Positions 10,701 through 10,862 of a stretch of 10,862 nucleotides of DNA are shown in pieces (within the stretch, counting starts at the first letter, position 1; the number at the start of each line of letters is the position of its first letter). The notes beneath the pieces are model-generated. The model was not told the origin of the DNA. It ran no database searches and saw only the letters and a list, made by a program, of their open reading frames with translations. Both the position numbers and the translations under genes were made by a program. Origin of the DNA: Baffinella frigidus (Eukaryota > Cryptophyceae > Cryptomonadales > Baffinellaceae); the NCBI GenBank assembly GCA_026770585.1, contig MU646358.1, positions 505,414 to 516,275 on the forward strand, in the 5' to 3' direction.

Positions 10701-10862
10701 GCGGAAGCAGGAGGCAGAGGGCCTCTGGGAGCGAGAAGGGAAAATCACAAGGTGGGAGCAAACCCTCTCGGCGCGCCTCGCACTCATCGCCCACCAGCTC
10801 GCAACCAAAAAAGCGGCTCGGAAATCCTCCAAGTCCGGGAAGGCAAAATCTCCCCAGGGGGG
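10701..10862 (+). CDS. Plus-strand exon, basic helical, cut by window end
   Basis: It follows exon 10369-10424 in frame, reading (K)RKQEAEGLWEREGKITRW, then EQTLSARLALIAHQL, then ATKKAARKSSKSGKAKSPQG, and is open to the window edge. The first half is a charged amphipathic helix with two Trp. The second half is Lys/Ser-rich and probably disordered, a possible nuclear-localisation-like tail. G/C-ending codons are common but AAA also occurs. No family is recognised. Confidence 0.75.

Overview
The window looks like nuclear DNA of an intron-rich, GC-rich eukaryote, most likely a unicellular alga or related protist. The evidence is the many short coding exons bounded by AG/GT splice sites, G/C-ending codons inside them, plant-type telomere-like heptamers (TTTAGGG and variants) filling introns, and a dense population of small hairpin transposon-like elements. 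I cannot name the species. The long uninterrupted reading frames over the microsatellites and heptamer arrays (Arg/Glu-rich, Ser/Leu-rich, GFRVQGSG-like) are repeat artefacts, not genes.

Layout. A minus-strand gene (called gene A here) starts at an ATG with a good Kozak context at 6319-6317 and runs leftward out of the window. I reconstruct coding exons at 6248-6319, 5710-5822, 4756-4786, 4249-4323, 2921-2983, 2626-2706, 1937-1987, 1605-1676, 1144-1209, 192-224 and 80-136. Every junction keeps one frame: all are phase 0 except the 5710/4756 junction, which splits a Lys codon and matches on both sides. The product is a predicted coiled-coil-rich protein of unknown function, about 238 residues within the window. 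On the plus strand, head to head with gene A across about 450 bp, gene B starts at 6771. It has a signal-peptide-like N-terminus, an LTLRGGG motif and a long Lys/Arg-rich tail. A plus exon at 8501-8674 is a plausible continuation. Two further spliced plus exons (10369-10424 and 10701-10862, the latter cut by the window edge) encode a charged helix with a basic tail and may belong to gene B or to the next gene. An ankyrin-repeat exon lies on the plus strand inside an intron of gene A.

The introns are the striking part. They hold heptamer arrays (GGGTTTA, GGGTCAG, GGGTTCC, GGGTTCA), a GA/CT microsatellite of about 340 bp, several minisatellites, perfect or near-perfect hairpins, a 119-bp element with TA ends present twice, and a dispersed repeat family with similar termini. 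Many introns also carry degenerate direct copies of the edge of the adjacent exon, splice site included (echoes). One pair is a perfect 9-bp direct repeat that contains a splice donor and flanks a hairpin element. This is what would be expected if introns were created or lengthened by elements inserting at AG|GT proto-splice sites with target-site duplication (introner-like elements), followed by repeated insertion at the same site.

No tRNA, rRNA, CRISPR or prokaryotic operon signal was seen.
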